NCBI GenBank assembly: GCA_017513095.1
Contig: JAFWDJ010000012.1
Coordinates: forward strand, 62,001-126,000
Direction: 5' to 3'
DNA: 64,000 bases
Origin: Clostridia bacterium
Lineage (GTDB): Bacteria; Bacillota; Clostridia; Oscillospirales; RGIG577
Part shown: positions 43,376 through 51,627 of the stretch, in pieces
How the letters are laid out: every line of letters starts with the position of its first letter
Position numbering within the stretch: the stretch's first letter is position 1
Position numbers and translations under genes: made by a program
Notes under the pieces: model-generated
Databases searched by the model: none
What the model was told of the DNA's origin: nothing
The model's input: only the letters and a program-made list of their open reading frames with translations

Positions 43376-43552
43376 ATGTCGGAAATAAGAGTAAAAGAGA
43401 ATGAGTCTCTGGACAGTGCGCTTCGCAGATTCAAACGCCAGTGTGCGAAATCGGGAGTTCTTTCCGAGCTTCGTAAGAGAGAACATTATGAAAAGCCCAG
43501 CGTAAAACGCAAGAAAAAGTCCGAAGCGGCAAGAAAGAGAAAGTATAAGTAA
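43376..43552 (+). CDS. rpsU: 30S ribosomal protein S21
   Basis: A 58-residue ORF encoding S21, which sits near the anti-Shine-Dalgarno region of 16S rRNA and assists initiation. It begins [19 protein letters not shown], the family N-terminus, and ends in a basic tail ([15 protein letters not shown]). GAGGGGGTG precedes the start, and it has its own consensus promoter and terminator. It is commonly missed because of its length. Confidence 0.95.
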   Translation: MSEIRVKENESLDSALRRFKRQCAKSGVLSELRKREHYEKPSVKRKKKSEAARKRKYK

Positions 43553-43569
43553 ACCTTTTACTTACGACG

Positions 43570-43600
43570 AAAAAGCCCGTGCAGTCAGCACGGGCTTTTA
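43570..43600 (+). terminator. Terminator of rpsU
   Basis: AAAAGCCCGTGC with its complement around AGTCA, then four T. Confidence 0.9.
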
Positions 43601-43810
43601 AACTTTTCAGAGCGAAGCTCTGAAAGACTCGCATTGGCTCCCTTGTTCAATCCACCCCAAAAAACACAGGGTTTTTCGGGGGCCCCGGCGGGAGCTGTCT
43701 GCGAAGCAGACTGAGGGATTGTCACTGCGTTGTTCTATTGTATATGTTAAGCTCAAAATAAGCTTAACGGTCAAGTTTTTAACCAATCTTCGTGCTTGCT
43801 TTCGCCTTCA

Positions 43811-43966
43811 TGTCCTGCTTAAACATCATTCTTTTCAGAACTTCGTTCTAAAGACTCTTGCCGCCTGCCGGCGTGGCCTACTTTTGTTTCCAAAAGTACC
43901 CCCGCGGGAGGCGATTTGAGTCTTTAGAGCAAAGCTCTGAAAAGAATAATTTGTTAAAGCAGAACA
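43811..43966. repeat. MITE-like element with long imperfect terminal inverted repeats
   Basis: The left end (43811-43858, containing CATTCTTTTCAGAAC and GTTCTAAAGACTC) and the right end (about 43917-43966, containing GAGTCTTTAGAGC and GCTCTGAAAAGAAT) are inverted copies over about 45 bases with several mismatches. The 60-base centre includes GGAAACAAAAGTAG-like palindromic sequence (ACTTTTG...CAAAAGT). No coding capacity. Confidence 0.55.
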
Positions 43967-44047
43967 CTATGCTTTAAGGAAGGGTAAGGTAGGTTAAAAT
44001 CTTGAGAGAAATGCATTTTTTGTGCATTGAGTTATCAATAGTGCTCC

Positions 44048-44124
44048 CGTAGGGAGGCATGCCTTCATGCCTCCGTGAAAACACGGCAAAGACACGCGGA
44101 GGCGTCAGGGGACGCCTCCCTACG
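44048..44124. repeat. Nested hairpin repeat
   Basis: Outer 11-base arms CGTAGGGAGGC/GCCTCCCTACG enclose GGAGGCAT/ATGCCTCC, CGTG-AAAA-CACG and GGAGGCGTC/GACGCCTCC. The block can fold into a cruciform or alternative long hairpins. It looks like a dispersed palindromic unit. Confidence 0.6.
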
Positions 44125-44292
44125 AAGGACGAGGGACAGACTCCCTCCGTCAGCGCCGTCGGCACTGCCACCTCCCTCGGGGAGAGAGCTTTGTAACGCC
44201 CCGTGCCGCCGGACGGCGGCGAATTATTCCATGTATCAAATCCTCTCCGGTGGGAAGAATAAGCGCATATACGATATGTCGGAGGTATGGAT

Positions 44293-45633
44293 ATGGATCG
44301 AAAAAGCTTAAGGATCATCTCTGTTGCCGCGGCGGTGTTCGCCGTACTTCTGGGGGCGTTCATATATCAGCTTTCGCTTGCCCGGACGTACAGAAGCTAC
44401 ATTATAAATCAGAACGCGCGCTCTTTTTACGATCTTGTCGATTCGGTGCGGACGATAGATTCGAGCCTTGAAAAGGGCATACACAGCGCGTCGGACGCGC
44501 AGCTCATAACGTATTCGGCCGAGATATGGCGCTCCTCGGGCGGCGCGCAGGCGGACCTGTCGTCTCTGCCGCTTTCTGACGAGCAGACGCTCAAGGTGGC
44601 GAAGTTCTTGTCGCAGACGGGCGACTACGCCTATATGCTCGCAAGAAAGGCGGCCGCGGGGGAGCCGATAACTAAGGAGGAGCAGGCCACGCTCGAAGAG
44701 CTTTCCATGTACTGCAAGACTCTCTTCTCCTCTCTTTCCGAGGTGGAGCAAAAGATAAACCGAGGCGAGCTTACGCTTATGAAAACGTCGCTTTTAGGCG
44801 GCTTTCGCGGCGGCGACGACGCGATATCGGCCGCGGCCGCGCCTGTCGTTGAGCAGTTCGCCGATTATCCGACGCTCATATACGACGGCCCGTTTTCCGA
44901 CCATCTTTCGGACAGCGTGTCCGTGATGCTTGAAGCGGCGGCGGAGGTAACACAGGAGACGGCTAAAAAAACGGCTGCGCGGGCCATGGGTGCCGACGAA
45001 TCAGAGGTCGTTTGCCTGGGCACGAGCGAGGGCAAAATCCCCGCGTACTGCTTTAAATCGGAGCGAGACGGCGCCGCCGTGACCGCCGACGTAACGAAGC
45101 AGGGCGGCTTTGCACTCTATATGCTGAGCGACCGTATGCCCGGCGAGGCCGTGCTTTCACCGGAGGAGGCGCTCGGATGCGCGAAGGCGTATCTTGACGA
45201 TATGGGCCTTCGCGATATGAAGACGAGCTTCTATATGACGGACGCGGGCGCGCTTACGGCAAACTTTGCGTGGGAGCGCGGAGACGTCACGTATTACCGC
45301 GACCTTGTGAAGGTGACCGTAGCCCTTGATACGGGCGAGATAATCGGCGCGGACTTTACGGGCTATATAAAAAATCACGACGAAAAAAGACCTCTGCAAA
45401 GCGCCCGGATGAGCGCGGACGAAGCACGGCTTTCTGTAAGCGAAAGGCTTACGCCGAAAGAGCATTCCCTCGCCGTCATACCGACCGACTACGGCACGGA
45501 GGTATTCTGCCACGAATTTTTATGCACCAATTCCGACGGGCGAAGCTACCTCGTTTATATAAACGACGAAACGGGCTCAGAGGAGCAGATATTCATGCTC
45601 ATAGAGTCCGAAAACGGCACGCTTACGATATAA
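44293..45633 (+). CDS. ypeB: Spore germination protein YpeB
   Basis: A 446-residue protein with one N-terminal membrane segment (LRIISVAAAVFAVLLGAFIYQL) and PepSY-type repeats in the C-terminal half (for example VTYYRDLVKVTVALDTGEIIGADFTGY split near 340-365). YpeB is made in the forespore and is needed for stability and localisation of the cortex hydrolase SleB during germination. Start at 44293 is seven bases after GGAGG; ATG 44287 is too close. Unlike many spore formers, no sleB is adjacent; upstream is only repeat DNA and downstream a terminator, so its partner must be elsewhere. Confidence 0.9.
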   Translation: MDRKSLRIISVAAAVFAVLLGAFIYQLSLARTYRSYIINQNARSFYDLVDSVRTIDSSLEKGIHSASDAQLITYSAEIWRSSGGAQADLSSLPLSDEQTLKVAKFLSQTGDYAYMLARKAAAGEPITKEEQATLEELSMYCKTLFSSLSEVEQKINRGELTLMKTSLLGGFRGGDDAISAAAAPVVEQFADYPTLIYDGPFSDHLSDSVSVMLEAAAEVTQETAKKTAARAMGADESEVVCLGTSEGKIPAYCFKSERDGAAVTADVTKQGGFALYMLSDRMPGEAVLSPEEALGCAKAYLDDMGLRDMKTSFYMTDAGALTANFAWERGDVTYYRDLVKVTVALDTGEIIGADFTGYIKNHDEKRPLQSARMSADEARLSVSERLTPKEHSLAVIPTDYGTEVFCHEFLCTNSDGRSYLVYINDETGSEEQIFMLIESENGTLTI

Positions 45634-45639
45634 ATCAAT

Positions 45640-45670
45640 CCGAAAAAGGCCGCGCTGCGGCCTTTTTCGG
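45640..45670 (+). terminator. Terminator of ypeB
   Basis: CCGAAAAAGGCCGC with its complement around GCT; the T-run is within the 3' arm. Confidence 0.8.
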
Positions 45671-45700
45671 CCCGGCGCGCCCAAAATACGGGTAATAATC

Positions 45701-45729
45701 TTGACATAAGCAAAAAAAAAATATAAAAT
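45701..45729 (+). promoter_or_regulatory. Promoter of rny
   Basis: Perfect TTGACA, 17 bases (mostly A), TAAAAT. A second TATAAT at 45737-45742 lacks a -35. Confidence 0.6.
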
Positions 45730-45849
45730 CATATAGTATAATGCTATTGATGTACCGATATACTCTTTAGATATTATAAATCATGCCGATTTTGTCATTT
45801 TTACTGTTTTTTTTATGAAAAATGTTAAGAGAAAGGAAGGTGTTTTGCA

Positions 45850-47403
45850 ATTACGACACTGCATTTGGTAATAGCCATTGTCATTACGGCGGCGGTATTC
45901 GCGCTGATTTTTTTCCACGTCGGTTCTACATACAGGAAAAAGACGGCGGAGGCCGAGATAGGCAGCGCCGAGGCAGAGGCAAAAAGGCTTATTAACGACG
46001 CCATAAAAACGTCGGAAAATAAAAAGCGCGAGATGCTGGTGGAAGCCAAGGAAGAGACCCATCAGATAAAGCTCGAGCTTGAAAAAGAATTGAAAGAGCG
46101 AAGAAGCGAACTGCAGAAGCAGGAGCGAAGGATCATGCAAAAGGAGGAGTCCATAGATAAAAAGATGGACAGCCTCGACAGAAAGAACGAGATTCTTTCC
46201 AAGAAGATTCACGAAGCGGAGACAGAAAAAGAAGAAATCGACAATATAAAAAAGCAGCAGATGTCGGAGCTTGAACGTATCTCCGGCATAACTGCCGATG
46301 AAGCAAAGGAATATCTTTTGAACAATATCGAGTCCGAGGTGCGCCACGAGGCGGCCATGAAGATAAAGGACATCGAAACGAGGCTGAAGGAAGAGGCCGA
46401 CAGCCGCGCGAGAGATATTCTGTCCACCGCGATACAAAGATGCGCGGCGGATCACGTTTCGGAGGTTACTGTATCGGTAGTACCCTTGCCCAACGATGAA
46501 ATGAAGGGCAGAATAATAGGCAGAGAAGGCAGAAACATAAGAGCGCTTGAAACGCTGACGGGAGTAGACCTCATAATCGACGATACGCCCGAGACGATAA
46601 CCGTTTCAAGCTTTGACCCGATACGCAGGGAGATAGCAAGGCTTTCGCTTGAAAAGCTCATTTTCGACGGAAGAATTCATCCCGCGCGCATCGAGGAAAT
46701 GGTGGAAAAGGCGCGCAAGGAAGTCGACACCGTTATAAAGCAGGAGGGCGAACGCGCGATATTCGAGACGGGCATTCACGGAATACATCCGGCGCTCGTT
46801 AAGACCCTGGGCAGACTCAGATACCGCACGAGCTACGGTCAGAACGTGCTTAACCACTCAATCGAGGTTTCGCATCTTTCGGGGCTTATTGCCGCGGAGA
46901 TAGGCGCCGACGTGACGGTGGCAAAGCGCGCGGGACTGCTCCACGATATCGGCAAGGCAGTCGACCACGAGATGGAAGGCTCGCACGTAACGCTTGGCGT
47001 TGACCTTGCGAAGAAGTACAAGGAGCACGCCGATATCATCCATGCGATACATTCGCACCACGGCGATATCGAGCCGCAGACGGTAGTTGCCTGCATAGTT
47101 CAGGCGGCCGACGCCATATCGGCGGCAAGACCCGGCGCAAGACGCGAAAATCTTGAAAATTACATCAAGCGTCTCGAACGCCTCGAGGAGCTTACGAACA
47201 GCTTTGACGGCGTTGAGAAATCGTTTGCGATACAGGCCGGACGCGAAGTGCGCGTTGTAGTAAAGCCCGAGTCGATAAACGACGACGACATGATAATCCT
47301 CGCCCGCGACATCGCAAAGAAGATAGAAAGCGAGCTTGAGTATCTCGGTCAGATAAAGATAAACATAATACGCGAGACGCGCGTTGTGGATTACGCAAAA
47401 TAA
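45850..47403 (+). CDS. rny: Ribonuclease Y (probable ATT start)
   Basis: RNase Y is the membrane-anchored endonuclease that starts mRNA decay in many Firmicutes. The product of about 517 residues has an N-terminal membrane helix ([20 protein letters not shown]), a long coiled coil (about 30-190), a KH domain ([19 protein letters not shown] near 220) and an HD domain ([30 protein letters not shown]). The first standard start in frame is TTG 45865, but it is 22 bases from the ribosome site. ATT 45850 sits nine bases after AAGGAAGG and gives the usual length, so it is preferred. It is followed by ymdB, a common pairing. Confidence 0.95.
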   Translation: MTTLHLVIAIVITAAVFALIFFHVGSTYRKKTAEAEIGSAEAEAKRLINDAIKTSENKKREMLVEAKEETHQIKLELEKELKERRSELQKQERRIMQKEESIDKKMDSLDRKNEILSKKIHEAETEKEEIDNIKKQQMSELERISGITADEAKEYLLNNIESEVRHEAAMKIKDIETRLKEEADSRARDILSTAIQRCAADHVSEVTVSVVPLPNDEMKGRIIGREGRNIRALETLTGVDLIIDDTPETITVSSFDPIRREIARLSLEKLIFDGRIHPARIEEMVEKARKEVDTVIKQEGERAIFETGIHGIHPALVKTLGRLRYRTSYGQNVLNHSIEVSHLSGLIAAEIGADVTVAKRAGLLHDIGKAVDHEMEGSHVTLGVDLAKKYKEHADIIHAIHSHHGDIEPQTVVACIVQAADAISAARPGARRENLENYIKRLERLEELTNSFDGVEKSFAIQAGREVRVVVKPESINDDDMIILARDIAKKIESELEYLGQIKINIIRETRVVDYAK

Positions 47404-47406
47404 GAA

Positions 47407-47450
47407 AAAAGAGCGTGAAAAGAAGTAAATTTTCACGCTCTTTTAATTTT
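47407..47450 (+). terminator. Terminator of rny
   Basis: AAAAAGAGCGTGAAAA with its complement around an 8-base loop, then TTTTAATTTTTT. Confidence 0.9.
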
Positions 47451-47500
47451 TTGGTGTTTTTCGGGGAGGATTTAAGATATAATAAAGGCGGGTGATATTT

Positions 47501-48274
47501 ATGTTTTATATACTTGCGGTGGGCGACGTCGTGGGAAGCCGCGGCTGCGAATTCCTTGACGCGCACCTGCGCGCCGTGAAGCGCTTTTACAAGGCCGACC
47601 TTACGATAGTAAACGGCGAGAACTCCGCCCCCGGAAACGGCATAACGAAAAAGTCGGCCGAGGCCGTATTCGACGCCGGCGCCGATATTATAACGACGGG
47701 CAATCATGTCTTCGCGCGAGCGGAGAGCTACGAATATCTCGACGAGGCGCCGTACGTCGTGCGCCCCGCCAATTATCATAAGGACTGCCCCGGAAAGGGC
47801 GCCGCCGTATGGGACGCGGGCAGATTTACGGTAATGGTCGCAAATCTTGCGGGCACGGTATTTATGGAAAGCCTCGACAATCCGTTCCTTACGGCGGACA
47901 GGCTTTTAAGGGAATACGCCGACTGCCGCATAAAGGTCATAGACTTCCACGCCGAGACGACGAGCGAAAAATGCGCGATGGCGTATTATCTCGACGGCAG
48001 GGCAAGCGTGCTTTTCGGCACCCATACGCACGTGCAGACGAACGACGAATGCATATACCCCGGCGGGCTCGGCTATATAACGGACGTCGGAATGACGGGC
48101 GCGCAATTCTCGGCGCTGGGCGTCGATCCCGCGCCGGTGGTGGATAAATTCATATATAAGATGCCCAAACGCTTCACGCCGTCGGAGAATCCCATAATCA
48201 TGGACATAGCCGTATTCGGCGTGGACGAGACGACGGGAAAGACGGTTGAGGTATTAAAGGAGCGCATAAGGTGA
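47501..48274 (+). CDS. ymdB: YmdB-type metallophosphoesterase
   Basis: A 257-residue calcineurin-like phosphoesterase of the YmdB family. Metal-site motifs GDVVGSRG (8-15), NGENSAPGNG near 43, TTGNHVFARAE near 68, DFHAETTSEK near 148 and GTHTHVQTND near 175 are all kept. YmdB of B. subtilis hydrolyses 2',3'-cAMP and influences biofilm and RNase Y-related regulation, and it lies next to rny there as here. I chose ATG 47501 (FYILAVGDVVG); a GTG nine bases earlier overlaps the ribosome site. Confidence 0.93.
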   Translation: MFYILAVGDVVGSRGCEFLDAHLRAVKRFYKADLTIVNGENSAPGNGITKKSAEAVFDAGADIITTGNHVFARAESYEYLDEAPYVVRPANYHKDCPGKGAAVWDAGRFTVMVANLAGTVFMESLDNPFLTADRLLREYADCRIKVIDFHAETTSEKCAMAYYLDGRASVLFGTHTHVQTNDECIYPGGLGYITDVGMTGAQFSALGVDPAPVVDKFIYKMPKRFTPSENPIIMDIAVFGVDETTGKTVEVLKERIR

Positions 48275-48295
48275 CGCGGAGTTTTGGAGGTCAAA

Positions 48296-48706
48296 ATGAG
48301 ATTAGACGGATTTGGATTATTAGTCAGCGATATGGCGAAGATGATACGCTTTTACAGGGATGTTCTCGGCTTTGAGATAAAAGAGAGCGAGGATGCGTCG
48401 AACGTATATCTCGTAAAGGACGGGACTTTGTTTCTTTTGTTCGGCAGAAAAGATTTTGAAAAGATGACGAATAAAAGGTACGAATACGTAAAAGGATTAA
48501 ACGGTCATTTTGAGATAGCGCTGTACGTCGATACGTTTGACGAGGTGGACGCTGCGTTCAAAAAGGCTGTGGAAAACGGAGCTTCACCCGTTCTTGAACC
48601 GGAGCTTGAGCCGTGGGGACAGAGAACGTGCTATATCGCCGACCCTGAAGGCAACCTGATAGAGATAGGCTCGTGGAATAAGCCGTATGAGAAAAAGGAT
48701 CTATAA
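48296..48706 (+). CDS. VOC-family (glyoxalase/bleomycin-resistance fold) protein
   Basis: A 136-residue two-module vicinal-oxygen-chelate protein. It has the LLVSDMAKMIRFYRDVLGFE start and a C-terminal CYIADPEGNLIEIGSW, with metal-type Glu in the last strand. The substrate is unknown; such genes often act on small electrophiles or antibiotics. ATG 48296 follows TTGGAGG. It opens an accessory group of short genes running to about 51.6 kb. Confidence 0.88.
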   Translation: MRLDGFGLLVSDMAKMIRFYRDVLGFEIKESEDASNVYLVKDGTLFLLFGRKDFEKMTNKRYEYVKGLNGHFEIALYVDTFDEVDAAFKKAVENGASPVLEPELEPWGQRTCYIADPEGNLIEIGSWNKPYEKKDL

Positions 48707-48750
48707 GCCGATATATGATCGGCGCGGACTGTGATTGTGAGGAGAAAAGC

Positions 48751-48969
48751 ATGAAAAAGGCGCTGCTTGTCGTCGGTATAATAATTATTATCGCCGGCGT
48801 TTTATCCCTGCTTTTTGCGGGGCTTAATCTTTTCGGATTTTATAACGTGCTTGACGGCTCGTCGGAGCTTTATGCCCGCCTTCATCAGCGGTCGATCATT
48901 TTTGCGGTCATCGGCATAGTTCTTGCGGTCATAGGCGCGGTGTGCATAAGGCTTAGAAAAAGAAAATAG
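48751..48969 (+). CDS. Small two-helix membrane protein
   Basis: A 72-residue hypothetical protein with two membrane segments (ALLVVGIIIIIAGVLSLLFAG and IIFAVIGIVLAVIGAVCI) and a basic end (RLRKRK), so both ends probably face the cytoplasm. The start follows GTGAGGAGAAAAGC. No family was recognised. It lies between the VOC gene and the zinc-ribbon pair. Confidence 0.7.
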   Translation: MKKALLVVGIIIIIAGVLSLLFAGLNLFGFYNVLDGSSELYARLHQRSIIFAVIGIVLAVIGAVCIRLRKRK

Positions 48970-49021
48970 AAGCGGATCATTAAACTTAAATATATATAAG
49001 TGCAGGAAAGGAGAAAAGCAT

Positions 49022-49657
49022 ATGGAACAGAACTGTTGTTGCTGCGGCAGACCCATCCCGGATAATGAGTACGGCACCGTCCGTCTGAAGGACGGCCAGC
49101 TCGTCTGCAGGGACTGCGCGGACAAGACGCGCATTTTGTATCCTTTCAGGTATACATATGTGCTGACAAAAGGCACGATCGCGTCGGGGTGGACCCGCAA
49201 GGGAGAGGCGATTTACGACAACACCATACAGGGACAGCGGATCGACCCGCTTAAGGAAATGACGGCGGAAAAGTTCCGCGCGGCCATGGAAGAATCCCTG
49301 AAAGCGGCCGAGGCGCAGGCGGCCCTGTATGCCGGCGCGAAAGCGGTGATCGAGGTGGACTATGTACGCAGATACTTCGCAAATATCGGAACGAAGGAAA
49401 AGCCTAAGTATTCCAAACGCAAGCGCTTCGGCGTTTTCGGCAAGGTGGTGCACGGGGAACTGATTACAGGCGCGGAGGTCGTCGTTTCCCATAAGGATAA
49501 AGAGTATTCCGCGAAAATCGAAGAGCTTCAGGACCGTGTCGGCACGTACGCCGCGGGCGCGCCCGTAGGAATGGCAAGCGCGGGAAAAGAGGTCATCATA
49601 ATGTTCGGTCAGGGGATGGATTTTGTATATCCCGGCGATACGATGATAGTACGCTGA
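49022..49657 (+). CDS. Zinc-ribbon protein with translation-factor-like beta-barrel (paralogue 1)
   Basis: A 211-residue cytoplasmic protein not recognised as a named family. The N-terminus has CCCCGRPI...LKDGQLVCRDC (residues 5-32), a DUF4428-like zinc ribbon, then a helical linker rich in Ala/Glu (75-110). The C-terminal 75 residues (KRFGVFGKVVHGELITGAEV, then VGTYAAGAPVGMASAG and FVYPGDTMIV) follow the pattern of the beta-barrel domain 2 of EF-Tu-type GTPases: G-V-xx-G at the start, AGxxVG in the middle, PGD at the end. No GTPase domain is present. A tandem paralogue follows after 22 bases. The start follows AAAGGAGAAAAGC. Function unknown. Confidence 0.75.
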   Translation: MEQNCCCCGRPIPDNEYGTVRLKDGQLVCRDCADKTRILYPFRYTYVLTKGTIASGWTRKGEAIYDNTIQGQRIDPLKEMTAEKFRAAMEESLKAAEAQAALYAGAKAVIEVDYVRRYFANIGTKEKPKYSKRKRFGVFGKVVHGELITGAEVVVSHKDKEYSAKIEELQDRVGTYAAGAPVGMASAGKEVIIMFGQGMDFVYPGDTMIVR

Positions 49658-49679
49658 GAAAGGAACGGGAGGTTTTAAA

Positions 49680-50330
49680 ATGGCAGTCAGGGAAAAAGAA
49701 GTAGGCCTGGGCAGCTGTGTGATCTGCGGACGCGCAGCATTGAGAGCGCGGGAAGAAGGCGAGCTAACCATGTTAGAGGGACCGAACGCGCTTCGTTTAA
49801 AGGACGGCGGCAGCCTGTGCGGTTCCTGCGTGCGAAAGCTGAGAGTCATGTATCCCGTACAGTTTACGTTTGACGAGGCGAAGCGGCTCGTCGTAAAGAA
49901 GGACCCGCTTGTGGAGCTAAGTACGGAGGAAGCTGTTCGCGCCAATGCGGAAGCGGTCTCGTTCCGCGAAGACATGAGGGAGCATTACGGATTTCATAAC
50001 GCCGTATTTTCGGTGGACGCGATGGCGGAATCAAAGGGCGGTTTTCTTCAGCCCCCAATCGTCACCATTTTCGGACAGGTCCTTTACGGTTCGTTCTATA
50101 TGCAGGACGAAGTGACGATTAAAAGCGGCGGAAACGAGATAAAGGCAGCGATTGAGGCGATAGACGCCTACGAACACAGGATACCGATGGACGCCGCGTC
50201 GCTGAAAGAGTGGATACGCAGGACGTGGGACCCGGGCAGAGCGGTCGCAGAGAACGGTTATCCCTGCAAGCTGGTCGTTTTGGGAAAGGGAATCTCCTTA
50301 AAGCCCGGCGACCTCGTTGTAAAGGACTGA
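49680..50330 (+). CDS. Zinc-ribbon protein with translation-factor-like beta-barrel (paralogue 2)
   Basis: A 216-residue paralogue of the preceding gene with the same layout. CVICGRAAL...LKDGGSLCGSCVRKLRVMYPVQFTFDEAKRL parallels CxxC...LKDGQLVCRDC...RILYPFRYTYV of its neighbour, and both follow with a DPL motif. The central part is diverged and the barrel (VTIFGQVLYGSFYMQDEVTIK to ISLKPGDLVVKD) has a longer insert (AASLKEWIRRTWDPG). The start follows GGGAGG. The divergence suggests an old duplication with separate roles, perhaps a heteromeric complex. Function unknown. Confidence 0.75.
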   Translation: MAVREKEVGLGSCVICGRAALRAREEGELTMLEGPNALRLKDGGSLCGSCVRKLRVMYPVQFTFDEAKRLVVKKDPLVELSTEEAVRANAEAVSFREDMREHYGFHNAVFSVDAMAESKGGFLQPPIVTIFGQVLYGSFYMQDEVTIKSGGNEIKAAIEAIDAYEHRIPMDAASLKEWIRRTWDPGRAVAENGYPCKLVVLGKGISLKPGDLVVKD

Positions 50331-50361
50331 AAGCGAAACAACGCTTGACAGAGGAGCGAAA

Positions 50362-50655
50362 ATGAAACCCGATAAAGCTGGGGAATACGTCTTTCGCGTT
50401 ATCTCAAATCAGGTGAGGTTCGGATACGGATACAGAACGGTCGAAGGGAAGCGGCAGTATTTTGCGTGGCACGGCTACCCCAACCGAAACGACGACTTTT
50501 TCACCACGAGCGAGATAAGCGAAAGCGAGTTTGACGAAATAGCCGAAAAATACCCGAAGGAGATTTCGGCCGACAGGGAAACGGCTGAGGTGTTCAGAGG
50601 CAGATACGTGGACGGACATAAGGTGATACTGGAGGGCTGGAACAGGCTTTTATAG
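50362..50655 (+). CDS. Hypothetical protein
   Basis: A 97-residue soluble protein, rich in aromatic and charged residues (GYGYRTVEGKRQYFAWHGYPNRNDDFFTT), with no membrane segment or signal. It starts after GAGGAGCGAAA. No family was recognised. It is in a tightly packed run with the zinc-ribbon pair (31-base gap) and the next hypothetical gene (28-base gap), so it is probably cotranscribed. Confidence 0.65.
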   Translation: MKPDKAGEYVFRVISNQVRFGYGYRTVEGKRQYFAWHGYPNRNDDFFTTSEISESEFDEIAEKYPKEISADRETAEVFRGRYVDGHKVILEGWNRLL

Positions 50656-50683
50656 CGCTCCTGTCGGTCTGGAGGTGGGCGGA

Positions 50684-51100
50684 TTGAATAAGAGCATAGA
50701 TGAATTGCTGCGGGCGCCTTATTGGATAATAGATATACTGCCCATGCAGGTTCCGAAGGACAGCCCGGGGCAGTACTTCGCCGTGGAGAAGTATTATCTG
50801 AGCCGGCCGCGGCTTTCCGAAATAAAGAAAAAGCACGTTGATACGGTGCTTAAGCTGAATTGTTTCGTGAGTCTTTCTTTGGATGAGGAAACGGACTTAA
50901 ATCCGCCGCCGGAGCGCATTGAGGAAGCCGTGACAGGGCGGCATGTGAATATTATGCTGGGCGATTCGATGCTTGTTTCAAAGCCCGACGAAACGTATAT
51001 GACACTTTATAATCCCGATGAAGAGCTGCTTCGGCTTATCCGGGTCATATCCTCGGGCGAGGGCCTTTACGTTTGGCGGCCCGGGCAGCAAAACGAATAG
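50684..51100 (+). CDS. Hypothetical protein
   Basis: A 138-residue protein starting at TTG, seven bases after TGGAGGT. It begins NKSIDELLRAPYWIIDILPMQVP and has a mid-section SLSLDEETDLNPPPERIEEAV and an end LLRLIRVISSGEGLYVWRPG. No catalytic motif, signal or membrane segment is visible. Not recognised. It ends 17 bases before the acetyltransferase gene. Confidence 0.7.
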   Translation: MNKSIDELLRAPYWIIDILPMQVPKDSPGQYFAVEKYYLSRPRLSEIKKKHVDTVLKLNCFVSLSLDEETDLNPPPERIEEAVTGRHVNIMLGDSMLVSKPDETYMTLYNPDEELLRLIRVISSGEGLYVWRPGQQNE

Positions 51101-51117
51101 TATAAGGATGGTTTTAT

Positions 51118-51579
51118 ATGAATATACGGGTGCTCAGGGCGACACAGACGTGGCAGCGGGCGGGGGCGTATTACGTACGCATTCAGGGCATGGCAAGGCA
51201 GCACGATATCACGCTTAGGCGGGAGTTCGACGAACACGACACGCCGGACACGAAATACATCGTACTTACGGACGACGGGTTCCCCGTCGCGACGTGCCGC
51301 CTGTATGGGATCGACGCGTCAACGGCAATGATAGGCCGCGTCGTAGTGCTTCCCGAGTACCGCGGGCATAATCTCGGCGTGCGCGTTATGAGCGAGGCGG
51401 AAGACTGGCTTTCCGAGCTCGGCTATACGCGGGCGGCAGTCGAGAGCCGCGACGTCGCGATAGGTTTTTATCGCCGCCTCGGATACGGCGTTACCGATCC
51501 CGATATAATCCACGGCGACACGTTCGACTGCATCCGCATGGAGAAGGAGCTTTCGGCGGGGAAGGCCGGGGACGTGTGA
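51118..51579 (+). CDS. GNAT-family N-acetyltransferase
   Basis: A 153-residue acetyl-CoA-dependent transferase. The acetyl-CoA loop is in VVVLPEYRGHNLGVRVM (about 79-95), with motif B in FYRRLGYGV near 122. The acceptor, which could be a small amine or a protein N-terminus, cannot be told. Start follows AAGGATGG. It closes the accessory group before pgeF. Confidence 0.9.
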   Translation: MNIRVLRATQTWQRAGAYYVRIQGMARQHDITLRREFDEHDTPDTKYIVLTDDGFPVATCRLYGIDASTAMIGRVVVLPEYRGHNLGVRVMSEAEDWLSELGYTRAAVESRDVAIGFYRRLGYGVTDPDIIHGDTFDCIRMEKELSAGKAGDV

Positions 51580-51627
51580 AAGGACTTAAAATCCGATAAA
51601 ACGCTTTACGCAGACGGGAGGCATTAT

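Larger units (their letters stand above)
43601..44286. other. 690-base gene-free stretch built of short inverted repeats
   Basis: No credible gene was found in any frame. The stretch contains TTTCAGAGC/GCTCTGAAA (about 43614-43634), a CTGTCTGCGAAGCAGACTGAG hairpin-like segment near 43696, GTTAAGC/GCTTAAC (about 43748-43770), a 156-base element with matching ends (43811-43966) and a nested hairpin block (44048-44124). Phrases such as 'CCCCGGCGGGAGCTGTC' and 'GTAGGGAGGC' are of the kind scattered between genes in Clostridia, so this looks like an accumulation site for dispersed repeats. Confidence 0.6.
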
